Shown: positions 27,715 to 36,349 of the stretch, piece after piece
Position numbering within the stretch: position 1 is the stretch's first letter
Layout: each line of letters starts with the position of its first letter
Assembly: GCA_023435225.1 (NCBI GenBank)
Contig: JAEYRX010000013.1
Coordinates: forward strand, 1-64,000
Direction: 5' to 3'
Origin: Bacillota bacterium
GTDB taxonomy: Bacteria; Bacillota; UBA4882; UBA8346
DNA length: 64,000 nt
Notes under the pieces: model-generated
What the model saw: only the letters and a program-made list of their open reading frames with translations
Told to the model about the DNA's origin: nothing
Database searches by the model: none
Position numbers and translations under genes: made by a program

Positions 27715-28347
27715 ATGTTATACACTGAACATGTAGAAGTCTTTAACTTTAAAGGAGCCTTAAGAGGTATGAGAAACCCTAAGGCAAGCTGGCATCTATC
27801 AGATACTGTATTTGACGATTCTAGCGGAGCATTGATAGCGTTAGGAGAAAATGATCGCAAGCTGGCAATTAATTTGGTTACTTCCGGTAGTGATCATCGA
27901 AAATTTATAAGGCAAATCTTAGTTTGCTTGGATATTATAGCCCCGGATTATTGGTGGAAGGAAATGGATACTTATAAAGTTGGTACTGTTGCCAATAGCA
28001 CCAGTACCATGCATAAATTGACCTCAAGACCGTTAACTGTGAGCGATTTTAGCTGGGATGAAATAACTCCTTTCCGGGAAAAAATCCTTGAACATCTCAA
28101 CCAGTTAATCAACAATTATAAAGAATTATTAGCCAATGAACAACAAAATCAAGCCAAAAGTATCTGGCGGCAATTAATCCAAGACCTTCCCATGAGTTTT
28201 AATTATACGCGGACTTGGACTGGAAGTTATGAGAACCTTCGTAATATTTATCACGCCCGAAAAAACCATAAGCTTTCCGAATGGCACGATTTTTGTGAGG
28301 CTATTGAATCATTGCCTTTTAGTGAATTAATTACTGTTAAGGTATGA
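27715..28347 (+). CDS. Phage-type protein resembling a divergent ThyX family
   Basis: Protein of 210 residues. RGMRNPKASWHLSDT near the N-terminus, GSDHRKFIRQI (about 58-68), YWWKEMDTYKVGT (79-91), NSTSTMH (94-100) and RNIYHARKNHKLSEWHDF (about 174-192) match my memory of a conserved protein found in phages of Bacillota and described as distantly related to flavin-dependent thymidylate synthase. The canonical ThyX motif RHRxxSxNExS is not present as such. GGAGAG precedes the ATG. A dihydrofolate reductase gene lies 5.4 kb away, but no direct link is shown. It probably came with mobile DNA. Confidence 0.6.
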   Translation: MLYTEHVEVFNFKGALRGMRNPKASWHLSDTVFDDSSGALIALGENDRKLAINLVTSGSDHRKFIRQILVCLDIIAPDYWWKEMDTYKVGTVANSTSTMHKLTSRPLTVSDFSWDEITPFREKILEHLNQLINNYKELLANEQQNQAKSIWRQLIQDLPMSFNYTRTWTGSYENLRNIYHARKNHKLSEWHDFCEAIESLPFSELITVKV

Positions 28348-28453
28348 ATTACCAAATGATTGTCAATAAGCCACTATCTCCGGGATTTCGTCGTCTTTTA
28401 AAAACAGGCCATCCCTCTTTAGAGCAGGAAAAAAAGGGGTTTGGAGAAAAATT

Positions 28454-29200
28454 TTGGTAACAATTATGCAACAGTTTTATTACATCAGAAAGGGTGATAA
28501 CAAATTGTCCAGTCCGTTAGAGTTGTTGAAACAAATACAGACAGCTGAATTTGAAGATGAAGACGGGTATCCCATTGAAATCGAACTAATGCCGCCTATC
28601 TCCAAATCTGAATTGCAAAAATTAGAGTCCCGAATTCCGGCGCCCATTCCTAATGATATTATCGAATTGTTACAATACTGCAAAGGATGGTATGGATTAC
28701 TTGATAGCGTAGATTTCACCGGGAACTTTTACTTTAAAATGGCCGATTTATTCCCTTACGGATTGCCCATTGCTCATGATGGTTTCGGAAATTTTTGGGT
28801 CATTGATTTTACATCCAGATCAACCTGCTGGGGTCCAGTCTTTTTTTGCTGTCACGATGCTCCGGTAATTGTCTATCAGGCTGATTCTTTAACGGAGTTT
28901 TTACGGGACCTGATCGAATTTGGAATGTATATGGAAAGCAGTAAACTGAACAAGGTTCATGAAGATTATCATTTCAAAATCTGGCGCGAAAATCCTAATA
29001 TTTTGACATATAAGGAATGTATTAATTCCAATGATCAGTCTCTTTCTCAATTTGCCGCATCTCTCAACCCGGAGTTTTTCATTATCGATCTTCAAAATCC
29101 GAAGATTGGCGATGGGTTTTCCTGGGGGAGATTCGGCCCGAAGACCATTTTAAGACGCTTTGGTGAAGAACGTATTTTTGCGTATGGTAGAAAAGAATAA
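28454..29200 (+). CDS. SMI1/KNR4 (SUKH) family protein, possible immunity protein
   Basis: Protein of 248 residues. The SUKH fold signature is seen in ISKSELQKLESRIPAPIPNDIIELLQYCKG (about 49-78), LPIAHDGFGNFWVIDF and FFCCHDAPVIVYQADSLTEFLRDLI. SUKH proteins commonly protect against toxins of polymorphic toxin systems. The start is a TTG at 28454 with TTGGAG seven bases before it; an ATG at 28466 is the alternative. It precedes a small unknown gene on the same strand, and both converge on the PLD-RHS-TNT toxin gene, so a protective role against it is a reasonable inference. Confidence 0.75.
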   Translation: MVTIMQQFYYIRKGDNKLSSPLELLKQIQTAEFEDEDGYPIEIELMPPISKSELQKLESRIPAPIPNDIIELLQYCKGWYGLLDSVDFTGNFYFKMADLFPYGLPIAHDGFGNFWVIDFTSRSTCWGPVFFCCHDAPVIVYQADSLTEFLRDLIEFGMYMESSKLNKVHEDYHFKIWRENPNILTYKECINSNDQSLSQFAASLNPEFFIIDLQNPKIGDGFSWGRFGPKTILRRFGEERIFAYGRKE

Positions 29201-29241
29201 ACCCTATCGGAAAGATCCGGAAGCAAAAGGTGAAATAAAAT

Positions 29242-29673
29242 ATGAATACTGATTTTAGAAAATGGAAATTTGCATTCAATGAAATTAGCGCAGGTTGCTA
29301 CGATAATATTGCCTATAGAATATCTGGGCATCAGGTAGCCGCAAATGGACCCGAAGATACATGTTATACAATCTTTTTACTAGCTTTAAAGATTGAAAAG
29401 ACCATAACACCGGATCCAACCGCAGCATTGTTATATGTTTTTGCAAGTTATTATAAAACAAAAAATGTGGAATATGATTTTAATAAGCAAACATGGATTA
29501 TTAAAATCAGTCCTTTCCCTTCTCATTCAACAATTGAGTATTCTCAAATAACTGATGAATTAAAGGTAAAAAATATATCCAAAGGATTGGAACAGATATA
29601 TAAATGGAATGAGTCAGCAAGTGAAAAAACTATTGAGAAAATATATTGGTTAATACATAATCAAATAATATGA
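29242..29673 (+). CDS. Unknown small protein, candidate immunity factor
   Basis: Protein of 143 residues that I do not recognise. It is soluble, alpha/beta in character (MNTDFRKWKFAFNEI, a central helix TAALLYVFASYY, and a Lys/Trp-rich C-terminal helix), without signal peptide or membrane segment. AAAGGTG lies seven bases before the ATG. It starts 41 bases after the SUKH gene and its stop is 16 bases from the stop of the convergent TNT toxin gene. Position next to the toxin domain is what one expects of an immunity gene, though the orientation is opposite to the usual one. Confidence 0.6.
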   Translation: MNTDFRKWKFAFNEISAGCYDNIAYRISGHQVAANGPEDTCYTIFLLALKIEKTITPDPTAALLYVFASYYKTKNVEYDFNKQTWIIKISPFPSHSTIEYSQITDELKVKNISKGLEQIYKWNESASEKTIEKIYWLIHNQII

Positions 29674-29689
29674 AATCAAGGTTCCTCCT

Positions 29690-32600
29690 TTAAGGGTCTA
29701 TTAAAGTAATTATTCCTCTTTCTAAAAGTATTTCCACACTAACTGGAGAAAGATATTGTGTACCAAAACCAATTTGCCCAAACGCTGGCTTTACTGTTGA
29801 TACTTGAACTTCAAATGGTTTTGCAACTTTAAAAACATTATACATATTTAAATTTGTATTATATGGCAAAGCACGCATAGGAAGTGGTGTACCTACTGGA
29901 GAAAAATATTTTCCATTTAGCCCTCCAAATCTATCAATTAATTGCCCAGGCATTAATGTTATCCTTTCCCATGGTCCTAATGCACCATCATTTGATGGAT
30001 AATATGGGACTAAAGCAGTGTTTTGTTTTTTATACGGACTTAGAATAGTTATCGGCTTGCTATTTTTAGATAACCCATTTGGAGTAATATTATTAAGCGG
30101 ATTACTCCCAACATAAGTATATAAATTTAAATCTCCGCCACGAAAGCCGATCGGATTTTCGCTGGTCCACCGACCGGTCTCCGGCTGATAATCCCGGGCG
30201 CCAAAATGGTCCAACTCAGTCCGGTAATCATATAAGCCACCGGCGAACCCGAATGGAGTATAACCCGGATTGCTATCCGCCAGTACCTTGCCGAAGGAAT
30301 CATAACTGAGCTGTTGCCTAATCTCCCCAGTATCGCTTTTTACCACCATCCGCACCGAACCACGGATATCTGAGATGAAATAATACTTTGTACCGGCTTT
30401 TTGCATGGCAACCGGGACATTCCCATCGGCATACAAATAAACGTTAATAATCCGGCCGTTCTCATTCAACTCAGCCAGGGGTTCGCTGCCGAGACCATGA
30501 ATATATCCACTGGTTAGATTATCGTTTTGGAGCCTGGCAATTCGCCGATTATACGGATCATATTTATATTCCTGCTTTTGACTGGCCCAGGTAACGCTTT
30601 TTAGATTACCAAAAACATCATAGTCGTAATTACGCTCTTTCGACAACCATTGGCTACCGTCTTTTACTGTTTTGTAAGCCGTATACCGGAGCTGGCCGGA
30701 ATTATTATAGGAATATTCCGCCTTACGTAGACTATCCGATAACTGCCATGATTTATTTGTCAGCCGGTTAGCGCCATCATAAACATAGCTTTCGGTAAGA
30801 TCGGGAGAAATACTGCTGGCACGATTTCCAAACGGATCATAGGTATATTGTTCAACTATAGTACCGTCTTTTGAAACTGTTATCAGTCTTCCAGCCTGAT
30901 CATATGTATAATCGTACCTGGTAATAACGCCAAGAATATTTTCAGATACCGATTTAATGCGGTAAAAACCGTCATATTGATACTGCGTTTCAAAATAAAC
31001 CTGCCCGTTATAAGTAACCTGTTGTGCTATCAGTTGCTCCCAGGCATTATAGGAACGTGTTTCCACTATATTATTGCAGATAATCGAGGTAATTTTCCCC
31101 GAAGACGGTTTCCGGGTTATACTCACTTCTCCTGCTTTGATCACATGTCCATAAGGATCAAAAACATATTGGGCCGATGCTTTTTTACCGATGCCGCTCG
31201 CAACATGATTGGAAACAATATCGACAGTTAAGAGTGTACTTTTATCTTGTTGTTCCATTGCCGAATAATAAAGATCCGCCAGAACAGTACCGGAAGTAAT
31301 GATATTGAATTCATTAGCGCTTGGCTGTTTATAATGAATACTCTCATTATCATTACTTGAAATCTGCCAATCCCTATTATGTTCGTCATAAGAATAATTA
31401 ATGGTCCGATCCGGAGAGGTAATGGAAGTAATAGTGTAATTATTATCGTATTGCCATTGTAAACTACGTCCATCGGCGTCAGTTACCAGAACCGGTGCAC
31501 CCAACTGATCCGATTGTAAGGTCAGATAATTTATTTGAAAAGGAGTGGAGTACCTGACTAGGGAGCCGGAATCATTTGGCTCTATAATCCAACTATGCGT
31601 ACCCTGACCAGCACTAAGCGCTGTCAACCGATTATTATCGTAACTAAAATTCACATTTGATCCCGGCGACTGTAGCCCGATCAGATTACCATTTTCATCA
31701 TATGCGTAGTTTGTTTGAAATTGTAAATTATCGGAAGATTGATAGAAAACATTGTTAATTACATTTTGGTCATTATAGGCATAATTAACGACATAACTTT
31801 GTTCATCCGCATCCTGAACAGAAGTGACTCTTCCATTAGCATCATAGGTGAATTGAAGACCTCTTGGAAATGTCGCAAAATATTGACAATTGTCCTTAAA
31901 AAACTGCTCCTTTACCGCCGGACAAGCGTTTTCAATTGTCTGTTTGAGCGCCCGGACCTCAGAGTAAGTTAAGGCCATCGAAGGATAAAGCACCGGTACA
32001 TATCTACTGCCGGAACCGATATAAGCCAGCAAGTCGTTATAGAATCCTTCTACCCGCCCCGTCTCCCGGATAGCGGTAAAATTGTTCTGGAAATTAGCTA
32101 CCGTTTCACCGGAGAAGGTATCGTCGAAGACCAACAGATTCTCCATGCTCCCGGTCTCGGAGTTGTACGAATAGTTGTAACTTCCGGTGGCTACGATCCG
32201 GTTGTCGAAAATGGCGTACTTATGATGCATCATTGGTGAAGTGCTGGGATTCCATTTATAGGAGTAAGTCTTGAACCGGACGTCAATACCTGCTTTAATT
32301 AGTTCATAGCTGTAATAAAAATCCGTCTCCATAATCTCACGGATCTCTCCGGGAGTGGTCGCCTTGGCCAGCTTTGCTTCCCGTTCGGCAATTTGGAACT
32401 GGTTATATTCCTCACTGATATACTCCTGACCGTCAAGGTAAACCTGAATATCCATAGTTGGATTTTGTTGTTTCTTGGCAATCAAAGCCTCGGCGATGGG
32501 CCGGGAACGCATGTGATTGGCGGCCATATGAATTGATTGAGAAGCTTGGTTAATTAGGGTTACGATTTTATCGGCTACAACTTGACTGCCGGAGATCTTG

Positions 32601-33280
32601 GCAAAAGTCGGCCCGTAAGTGCTTGAGATATAAGTGCGGTAATTGGCGGAGGTAAAGTAAGCTTCCCGTCCCGGATGGTCGCCGATCTGAGCCAGCAGTT
32701 CCTCCGGGCTGGGAGTACCGGTGGAGAAAGTAAAGGTTTGGCCGAATTCGCGGGAGTTCTGCCAAAGTCGCTCGAACTCGGCCCGATATAGTAAAACCAG
32801 GCCTGGGTCTTTGAGCTGAAGTGTATTTTCATCATAAACGGAGTTGGCGTCCTCGTTCTAATTACCACTGCTGGTGACCGCCAACGAATAGTCGGCAATT
32901 AAAAATTTGTGATGTAAGGTTTTATTGACATAGCGGACATCAATGCCGATGGCTTCAAGTTGATGCGAGAGGGTGCCGCCGTTTTCATTACGGTCCGTGG
33001 CGGCGCTTTCGGAAAGCATTCTGATTTGGACACCACGATTGGTAGCGTGTTTTAAGGAATTATAGACAGCAAAGTCGTCCAACTCATACAGAGCAATTTC
33101 TAAAGTGCTCCGGGAGTTATCAATTATATTAATTAATTCCGTTAAATAACCGTCTATTTCGGCTTGAGGACTAAATGTTACCGATAATGGAGTTGAACTA
33201 TTGAAGGCCGCATTAGAGGGTAAAGAACAGAAGGAAATCACTAAAAGGATGATTGCCATGATCGTTCGCAATGTTTTCAT
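29690..33280 (-). pseudogene. Secreted PLD-RHS-TNT polymorphic toxin with one in-frame amber codon
   Basis: One frame of 1196 codons interrupted only by TAG at 32858-32860 (codon 141). Layout: signal peptide (1-24), a phospholipase-D-like domain with two HKD motifs (LHHKFLIADYSLAVTSSGN just before the stop, and MHHKYAIFDNRIVATGSYN), about 20 YD/RHS repeats, the RHS core end (HFGARDYQPETGRW to TYVGSNPLNNITPNGL) and a C-terminal TNT domain of about 100 residues (PGQLIDRFGG, GTPLPMRALP, AFGQIGFGTQY). TNT domains hydrolyse NAD. The amber codon stands where the family has Trp (SSGN-W), so a TGG-to-TAG change explains it. GGGGGA precedes the ATG. Confidence 0.85.
32858..33280 (-). CDS. Truncated N-terminal product of the PLD-RHS-TNT gene
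   Basis: If translation ends at the amber codon the product is 140 residues: a cleavable signal peptide (MKTLRTIMAIILLVISFCS) and the first half of a PLD fold up to the first HKD motif, where it stops. A single HKD motif is not expected to be catalytic without the second half, which lies beyond the stop in the same frame. From 32857 to 32527 there is no ATG in frame; the first is at 32527, so the downstream part would need readthrough or a non-ATG restart. Confidence 0.6.
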   Translation of the reverse strand: MKTLRTIMAIILLVISFCSLPSNAAFNSSTPLSVTFSPQAEIDGYLTELINIIDNSRSTLEIALYELDDFAVYNSLKHATNRGVQIRMLSESAATDRNENGGTLSHQLEAIGIDVRYVNKTLHHKFLIADYSLAVTSSGN

Positions 33281-33365
33281 TAAAAATCCCCCTCAATTAG
33301 TTATTTATCCACTTGGATATGATTTGCCATATTTCAAAAATCACGGAATTCTAAACTGACCTATA

Positions 33366-33575
33366 TATGTTGAATTAAGTTTTTTGAATTCAACATATTT
33401 CCTTGATTCATAAATAAAATGAAGAAAATACCATGGCTTGTTAATTCACATCCGATATTTGATCGGTGTTCATTCAGCTACAAAACAATTGTTAAATCAA
33501 AGATGAATGAATCACCAAGCCCCGAAGAAATTCCGTCAATAGGTGAAATTTGGTTACAAAATTTTCTTCATTTTA
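33366..33575. repeat. Hairpin and a long inverted repeat upstream of folA
   Basis: 33366-33397 is a hairpin with arms TATGTTGAATT and AATTCAACATA. 33417-33575 is bounded by ATAAAATGAAGAAAAT and its exact complement, with further partial pairing inside (GGCTTG near 33440, CAAGCC near 33518). The second is about 158 bp and looks like another single-copy foldback element. Nothing else is recognised in the gap between the toxin start and folA. Confidence 0.65.
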
Positions 33576-33753
33576 TATAATTATAACTAATTTTTGGCAA
33601 AAGTTACAACTGTCATTTAATTCGAAATTTTTTAAAATAACTATCTTATATGTTTTGAAGTTCCATATATCTCCGGATTATATTTTTCTTTTATCTCCAA
33701 GCAAGATATGATACATTATCCATAAATAAATGTGATTTAGGGGCAATATCAGT

Positions 33754-34245
33754 ATGATTTCAATCATTGTAGCGACAGCCAACAACCGGGTAATCGGGGC
33801 CGGAAACAACATGCCCTGGCATTTACCGGCTGATCTGGCCTACTTCAAAAAAACCACTTTGGGCCATCCGGTGATTATGGGCCGTAAAACCTTTGAGTCA
33901 ATCGGCAAACCTCTCCCCGGCCGGGAGAATGTGATTGTCACTAGCAATCGGGACTATCATGCGGAAAGTTGCTTGGTTCTGCATACACTGGAAGAAGCCC
34001 GGAATTATTGCAGAGATAAAGATGTCTTTATCATCGGCGGAGCACAAATTTACCAGGAATTTTTTCCTTATGCGGATAGACTTTATATCACTTTGATCGA
34101 TGAAGACTTTTCCGGGGATACTTACTTTCCGGAGATTCATGAAGAGAAATGGCAATTGATCTCTAAGACCGATGGCGTTAAGGATGAAAAAAACCCTTAT
34201 CGGTATGAGTTTTTGGTTTATGAAAAAAGGGATGGAATTCGATAA
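33754..34245 (+). CDS. folA: Dihydrofolate reductase
   Basis: DHFR of 163 residues, reducing dihydrofolate to tetrahydrofolate with NADPH. Family motifs: IVATANNRVIGAGNNMPWHLPADLAYFK (active-site Met20-like loop, Trp and the catalytic acid Asp in LPADL), MGRKTFESIG and FIIGGAQIYQEFFP (NADPH binding). Standard length. The ATG has only AGGGGC 12 bases before it, a weak site. DHFR is normally needed with ThyA, which makes dihydrofolate; no thyA is in the window, and the ThyX-like gene at 27715 is not a proven thymidylate synthase. Confidence 0.95.
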   Translation: MISIIVATANNRVIGAGNNMPWHLPADLAYFKKTTLGHPVIMGRKTFESIGKPLPGRENVIVTSNRDYHAESCLVLHTLEEARNYCRDKDVFIIGGAQIYQEFFPYADRLYITLIDEDFSGDTYFPEIHEEKWQLISKTDGVKDEKNPYRYEFLVYEKRDGIR

Positions 34246-34302
34246 AATATAAATTTATATTTATAGTTTTTTCACTAATTCCCCGAATAAAAGCCTATAA
34301 TT

Positions 34303-34460
34303 GGGTCTAAATGCGACCCTATCCCTGAAAAGGGTATTAGCTGAACGTTGCCAGTCTAAAATAATTGGCTGCGAAGGATGGTGGTTACCCTTTTCCAAGG
34401 GCTTCCAAGGGCAAGGGATCTGATCTCAGGCCTTAAAGCGCCACTTTCTTTTTTTATGAA
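34303..34460 (+). ncRNA. Candidate structured RNA downstream of folA
   Basis: The stretch folds on paper into several perfect helices: GGGTC / GACCC (34303-34307 with 34315-34319); ATCCCT (34321-34326) with AGGGAT (34414-34419); directly continued by GAAAAGGGTA (34327-34336) with TACCCTTTTC (34386-34395), leaving an 18-base one-sided bulge made of two near copies of CCAAGGGC; and an apical arm GCCA / TGGC. It ends in a T-rich tract (TTTCTTTTTTTAT). I do not recognise any known riboswitch or RNA family. Strand is assumed from the T tract. Confidence 0.35.
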
Positions 34461-34490
34461 AGCTAATAAAATAATGGGGTACTATGATAT

Positions 34491-34526
34491 AAAAAAACGG
34501 TCATCCTTAAGATAACCGTTTTTTTA
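34491..34526. terminator. Bidirectional terminator
   Basis: Arms AAAAAAACGGTCATC and GATAACCGTTTTTTT with one mismatch and a 5-base loop, giving T tracts on both strands. It lies just past the stop of the AraC-type gene (minus) and past folA and the candidate RNA (plus). Confidence 0.85.
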
Positions 34527-34535
34527 TTCACACCC

Positions 34536-35441
34536 TCATTTTACCGCCCTCACCGGTCTCGCTTCAATATAACCCCTTTCACCCAAAGGTACCAGCTGAA
34601 TTCTTGGTCCGTCTTCATCGGCCCATTTAAATCCGTAAATTTCCGGATTATACTCCTTCATCAGCTGCCACATATCTCCGATTGCCTCTTCAAATTTCTC
34701 ATCTTCGAAAGGCGGGCCTTGGAAGACCATCATCTTGCAAGCCGGTAAATCAATTAACTCAAAACCGTCCGGGATCTGGCCTTTATATTGAGTAGATACT
34801 TCAACTCCCTGGGCATATTCCGAAGTCTCCGGTCGGCGAAATTTCTCCGGCAACCACATCCCGATCGGTTCATACAAAGCATCTTTGATACTGCAGAGTA
34901 TCCCCCAGATGTCGCAACCGACTTCCTCACAATAATCATAGTAATTATCAGCCTTGATTCCTCTTTTTAAGATCACTTTTCGGGCCGGCCGCTCGACCAC
35001 CTGAACAAAAACCGTATTTAACTTGCTTTTTTTCGGCATTATTATATCCCCTTTCTGTAACATGAGGTAGTAACTACGGATACGGCTGGGCATAAAAAGC
35101 GGAATTGGCGGTGTCTCCCGCCGGTAATTTTGCGGAGTCATCCCGAATTGTTCGGAAAATGCTCTGGTAAACCCCTCATGAGAATCAAAGGCAAAATCAA
35201 GAGCTACATCAATAACCCTGTTTTCCTCGTTCCACAGACTCAAGGCCGCCCGGGACAGCCGTAAGGAACGTATGTATTCCAGAGGAGTTTTTCCGGTGAG
35301 TTGTTTGAAAATCCGCAAAGTATGCCAGGGGGAATAACCCGCTATCCTGGAAAGCTCATAGAGCGTAATCGGTTGCTTCAGGTTATCTTCAATATAAACC
35401 TGTATCCGCTCAACCGCGTTGATTTGATCCCAGTTCTCCAT
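34536..35441 (-). CDS. AraC-family regulator with GyrI-like effector domain
   Basis: Transcription regulator of 301 residues. An N-terminal AraC double helix-turn-helix (ITLYELSRIAGYSPWHTLRIFKQLTGKTP and DVALDFAFDSHEGFTRAFSEQFGMTP, about 20-108) is joined to a C-terminal GyrI-like small-molecule binding domain (about 140-301). This Rob/SoxS-type order with a drug- or metabolite-binding tail is common in Bacillota. It starts at an ATG at 35441 and is divergent from the Phd-Uma2 gene; the 8-bp dyad at 35492-35516 between them may be its site. Confidence 0.87.
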   Translation of the reverse strand: MENWDQINAVERIQVYIEDNLKQPITLYELSRIAGYSPWHTLRIFKQLTGKTPLEYIRSLRLSRAALSLWNEENRVIDVALDFAFDSHEGFTRAFSEQFGMTPQNYRRETPPIPLFMPSRIRSYYLMLQKGDIIMPKKSKLNTVFVQVVERPARKVILKRGIKADNYYDYCEEVGCDIWGILCSIKDALYEPIGMWLPEKFRRPETSEYAQGVEVSTQYKGQIPDGFELIDLPACKMMVFQGPPFEDEKFEEAIGDMWQLMKEYNPEIYGFKWADEDGPRIQLVPLGERGYIEARPVRAVK

Positions 35442-35491
35442 TGTATCACCCTGAACTAAGTATACCTGGTAACAGAAAAGGTTTTCTTGAC

Positions 35492-35516
35492 TAGAATTGC
35501 TTTATTCACAATTCTA
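35492..35516. promoter_or_regulatory. Perfect dyad in a divergent promoter region
   Basis: TAGAATTG and CAATTCTA separated by nine bases, ending two bases before the -35 box of the Phd-Uma2 promoter and 51 bases before the AraC-type start. A likely operator for one of the two regulators. Confidence 0.45.
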
Positions 35517-35518
35517 AT

Positions 35519-35568
35519 TTGACATTTAGAAAAAATTTCCTTATAATTAAATTAGCTAATTTAGCTAA
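35519..35568 (+). promoter_or_regulatory. Consensus sigma-A promoter with tandem TTAGCTAA operator
   Basis: TTGACA (35519-35524), 17 bases, TATAAT (35542-35547): a perfect consensus. Directly after it two copies of the palindrome TTAGCTAA start nine bases apart (35552-35559 and 35561-35568), covering the expected transcription start. GGAGGTG precedes the ATG at 35595. Phd-type antitoxins bind short palindromes in their own promoters, so autoregulation by the Phd domain is likely. Confidence 0.8.
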
Positions 35569-35594
35569 AATGGTCTTTTTTTGGAGGTGTCTCA

Positions 35595-36326
35595 ATGATA
35601 GTAAATTCTACCGATTTAAAAAATAACCTTGGTAAATATTTGCACCTCTCCGCTAAAGAGGACATAATTATTACCAGTAATGGCCGAAAAGTAGCCAAAT
35701 TATCGGCTTATGAAGATTATGAAAAAAAAGCTGACAATAATCAACTTTACGAAAAAGCTCAAGCTTACCAAGTTAATCCCCAAAAGGCTTCCTATGAAGA
35801 GTTTCTTAAGCTAACTGAAAATAGTGAGGAACGATATGAATATATAGATGGTGAGATATATCTCCTGGCATCACCTAAAGTATTTCATCAAAAAATCCTA
35901 AGTGAACTCCATATCATTTTCTATAACTGGTTCCAGGGGAAAAAGTGTCGGCCAATGTTTGCCCCATTTGATATTACCCTGAAACGAAACGCCGACGATA
36001 TCAATGTGGTCCAACCGGATTTAATGGTCATCTGCGATCTTGAAGAGAAACTGAATGAGAAAGATTATTATATGGGTGTTCCGGCATTGGTTGTCGAGAT
36101 TATCTCCGAGAACACCCGTAGCAAGGATTTTATCAAAAAGCTGGACCTCTATATGGCTACTGGGGTTAAGGAATATTGGATTATTAACCCCCTAAACCGG
36201 GAAGTCAGTATTTATTTGTTTGACGCGAATAACATTAGCAAAAACGCTACTTATAAAAACCACGAGATCGCTGTATCCTTTTATTTCAATGGACTGGAAG
36301 TATCTCTGGATTCTATCTTTGTTTAA
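35595..36326 (+). CDS. Phd antitoxin domain fused to Uma2-family nuclease
   Basis: Protein of 243 residues. Residues 1-45 are a Phd/YefM-type DNA-binding domain (IVNSTDLKNNLGKYLHLS, DIIITSNGRKVAKLSAYEDY). From about 65 a Uma2 (DUF820) PD-(D/E)xK nuclease domain follows, with RYEYIDGEIYLLASP, VQPDLMVICD (catalytic Asp), VPALVVEIISENTRSKDF (Glu) and YMATGVKEYWIINP. Phd domains are normally antitoxins; here the promoter-binding part is covalently joined to a putative nuclease. It is convergent with the thi operon, 23 bases apart. Uma2 proteins have no well-established function; toxin-like behaviour is inference. Confidence 0.85.
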   Translation: MIVNSTDLKNNLGKYLHLSAKEDIIITSNGRKVAKLSAYEDYEKKADNNQLYEKAQAYQVNPQKASYEEFLKLTENSEERYEYIDGEIYLLASPKVFHQKILSELHIIFYNWFQGKKCRPMFAPFDITLKRNADDINVVQPDLMVICDLEEKLNEKDYYMGVPALVVEIISENTRSKDFIKKLDLYMATGVKEYWIINPLNREVSIYLFDANNISKNATYKNHEIAVSFYFNGLEVSLDSIFV

Positions 36327-36349
36327 ATCAAGCATTGCAACTCTACATA

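Noticed and set aside
32568..32898. Separate small genes in other frames inside the toxin gene
   Set aside because: The in-frame reading after the amber codon continues the PLD domain; the other frames are shadows.
32527..33280. Frameshift between the two parts of the PLD-RHS-TNT gene
   Set aside because: Both parts are in the same frame; the only break is the TAG codon.
34303..34460. Tetrahydrofolate riboswitch linked to folA
   Set aside because: It lies downstream of folA and shows none of the conserved THF aptamer sequence I know.
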